A stretch of 64,000 nucleotides of DNA from Pisaster brevispinus (taxonomy: Eukaryota; Echinodermata; Asteroidea; Forcipulatida; Asteriidae), in assembly GCA_023634235.1 (NCBI GenBank), contig JAMKCF010000141.1:105125-169124 (forward strand), in the 5' to 3' direction. A program made the translations under genes and the position numbers. The notes beneath the pieces were generated by a model. The model saw nothing but the letters and a program-made list of their open reading frames with translations, was not told where the DNA came from and did not search any database. Positions 61,901-64,000 of this stretch are shown in pieces (the first letter of the stretch is position 1; each line of letters begins with the position of its first letter).

Positions 61901-64000
61901 ATGGCGACAGGGTACTACCTGTCAAATATTCCCAAAATTCGACCCCCGGTAACATGGCGATTTTCGGCGATCACTTTTTGCGGACGACTCCCCCGACGGT
62001 GCTGGTTCGAATTTGAAGGCCGCAAGCATTTTATTCCATGAATTATTGAGGTTTTTGGGGCAAAAAAGATGGCGTCACTTTTTGCTAGAAAGCTCCTAAT
62101 TGCCCAGGTTTTGGGATTTGGCCATGTCCCCACACAGAAAAGGTCTTCAGGGAAGTCTAGTCTAGAATGCTGCACCGTCAAATCGCACTTTTGTTTTCGA
62201 CCCCAAAATTCAAAATGGCGACAGGGTACTACCTGTCAAATATTCCCAAAATTCGACCCCCGGTAACATGGCGATTTTCGGCGATCACTTTTTGCGGACG
62301 ACTCCCCCGACGGTGCTGGTTCGAATTTGAAGGCCGCAAGCATTTTATTCCATGAACTATTGAGGTTTTGGGGGCAAGAAAGATGGCGTCACTTTTTGCT
62401 AGAAAGCTCCTAATTGCCCAGGTTTTGGGATTTGGCCATGTCTCCACACAGAAAAGGTCTTCAGGGAAGTCTAGTCTAGAATGCTGCACCGTCAAATCGC
62501 ACTTTTGTTTTCGACCCCAAAATTCAAAATGGCGACAGGGTACTACCTGTCAAATATTCCCAAAATTCGACCCCCGGTAACATGGCGATTTTCGGCGATC
62601 ACTTTTTGCGGACGACTCCCCCGACGGTGCTGGTTCGAATTTGAAGGCCGCAAGCATTTTATTCCATGAATTATTGAGGTTTTTGGGGCAAGAAAGATGG
62701 CGTCACTTTTTGCTAGAAAGCTCCTAATTGCCCAGGTTTTGGGATTTGGCCATGTCCCCACACAGAAAAGGTCTTCAGGGAAGTCTAGTCTAGAATGCTG
62801 CACCGTCAAATCGCACTTTTGTTTTCGACCCCAAAATTCAAAATGGCGACAGGGTACTACCTGTCAAATATTCCCAAAATTCGACCCCCGGTAACATGGC
62901 GATTTTCGGCGATCACTTTTTGCGGACGACTCCCCCGACGGTGCTGGTTCGAATTTGAAGGCCGCAAGCATTTTATTCCATGAATTATTGAGGTTTTTGG
63001 GGCAAGAAAGATGGCGTCACTTTTTGCTAGAAAGCTCCTAATTGCCCAGGTTTTGGGATTTGGCCATGTCCCCACACAGAAAAGGTCTTCAGGGAAGTCT
63101 AGTCTAGAATGCTGCACCGTCAAATCGCACTTTTGTTTTCGACCCCAAAATTCAAAATGGCGACAGGGTACTACCTGTCAAATATTCCCAAAATTCGACC
63201 CCCGGTAACATGGCGATTTTCGGTGATCACTTTTTGCGGACGACTCCCCCGACGGTGCTGGTTCGAATTTGAAGGCCGCAAGCATTTTATTCCATGAATT
63301 ATTGATGTTTTTGGGGCAAAAAAGATGGCGTCACTTTTTGCTAGAAAGCTCCTAATTGCCCAGGTTTTGGGATTTGGCCATGTCCCCACACAGAAAAGGT
63401 CTTCAGGGAAGTCTAGTCTAGAATGCTGCACCGTCAAATCGCACTTTTGTTTTCGACCCCAAAATTCAAAATGGCGACAGGGTACTACCTGTCAAATATT
63501 CCCAAAATTCGACCCCCGGTAACATGGCGATTTTCGGTGATCACTTTTTGCGGACGACTCCCCCGACGGTGCTGGTTCGAATTTGAAGGCCGCAAGCATT
63601 TTATTCCATGAATTATTGAGGTTTTTGGGGCAAGAAAGATGGCGTCACTTTTTGCTAGAAAGCTCCTAATTGCCCAGGTTTTGGGATTTGGCCATGTCCC
63701 CACACAGAAAAGGTCTTCAGGGAAGTCTAGTCTAGAATGCTGCACCGTCAAATCGCACTTTTGTTTTCGACCCCAAAATTCAAAATGGCGACAGGGTACT
63801 ACCTGTCAAATATTCCCAAAATTCGACCCCCGTTTACATGGCGATTTTCGGCGATCACTTTTTGCGGACGACTCCCCCGACGGTGCTGGTTCGAATTTGA
63901 AGGCCGCAAGCATTTTATTCCATGAATTATTGAGGTTTTTGGGGCAAGAAAGATGGCGTCACTTTTTGCTAGAAAGCTCCTAATTGCCCAGGTTTTGGGA

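Larger units (their letters stand above)
42396..64000 (+). repeat. ~314-bp satellite array, >68 monomers, open at right edge
   Basis: Head-to-tail repetition. The landmark 'ATGCTGCACCGTCAAATCGC' recurs from 42701 to 63737 in 67 steps averaging 314 bp. The first one or two units (42396-42840) are degenerate or carry a deletion, while interior monomers differ by only a few bases. Landmarks within a monomer include 'AAGATGGCGTCACTTTTTGC', 'TCTAGTCTAGA', GACAGG/CCTGTC arms around 'GTACTA', and 'GACGGTGCTGGTTCGAATTT'. About 16 CpGs per monomer are crowded into roughly 200 bp. About 115 bp from 'CACTTTTTGC' to 'CTAGAATG' has none. Because 314 is not divisible by three, no frame crosses the array. 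The 62-, 65- and 88-codon frames on both strands are by-products. A centromeric or heterochromatic role is possible but not shown. Confidence 0.97.

Noticed and set aside
42701..63983. Repeated 62-, 65-, 70- and 88-codon open frames on both strands of the satellite as a protein family
   Set aside because: The monomer length is not a multiple of three, frames end within each monomer, both strands are equally open, and indel variants shift the frames freely. They are by-products of the repeat.
42396..64000. CRISPR-like array
   Set aside because: The repeats are 314 bp, directly contiguous and without unique spacers, in eukaryotic DNA.
42396..64000. CENP-B box in the satellite
   Set aside because: I checked each TTCG in the monomer against the TTCG-N4-A-N2-CGGG pattern and none fits, so a centromere role cannot be supported this way.
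42396..64000. Pol III B box in the satellite (GGTTCGAATTT)
   Set aside because: The last two positions are TT instead of CC and there is no A box at a suitable distance.

Overview
This is a eukaryotic nuclear window with no bacterial or organellar gene organisation. It is AT-rich and intron-bearing, and is dominated by repeats. The dispersed families resemble those I recall from echinoderm genomes, sea stars in particular: a short inverted-repeat element at about 16.9 kb, a SINE with a 'GGATGGGACGTAAAGC' core, and snap-back repeats. I therefore favour a marine deuterostome, probably an echinoderm. That is recollection plus inference, not a database result.

Layout. From 0 to 5.2 kb there is sparse non-coding sequence with one SINE fragment. 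From 5.2 to 12.7 kb a recent tandem duplication of a roughly 3.3-kb non-coding block runs into a 43-45 bp minisatellite. From 12.7 to 31.7 kb there is gene-poor DNA with tRNA-derived tandem repeats (13.9 and 24.6 kb), a 21-bp minisatellite (15.5 kb), a MITE (16.9 kb), a 130-bp satellite (20.9 kb) and several dispersed repeat copies. At 32.5-35.2 kb lies the only protein-coding homology I can name: five exon-like blocks of nuclear cap-binding protein subunit 1 (NCBP1/CBP80), corresponding to roughly a quarter of the protein. They carry a one-base frameshift and one decayed exon, and neighbouring exons are not found. Two same-orientation copies of a dispersed repeat flank them. From 35.2 to 42.4 kb there is non-coding repeat-rich DNA with one weak candidate first exon at 42.0 kb.

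From about 42.4 kb to the window end (over 21.5 kb) the sequence is one head-to-tail satellite array. The monomer is about 314 bp, with about 68 landmark-bearing copies, and the array is still open at the right edge. The left edge is degenerate and the interior homogenised. It contains nested higher-order repeats of 2, 5 and 6 monomers. Every normal monomer carries three ATGGCG motifs in a YY1-like context. Short open frames recur on both strands, but 314 is not a multiple of three and no frame runs through the array, so I do not regard it as protein coding.

I see no operon-like or cooperating gene set. The most interesting content is the satellite (its architecture and recurrent motif), the broken NCBP1 segment and the recent 3.3-kb duplication. 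Several long poly-C/G tracts and near-identical repeats make assembly error a real alternative for some anomalies.
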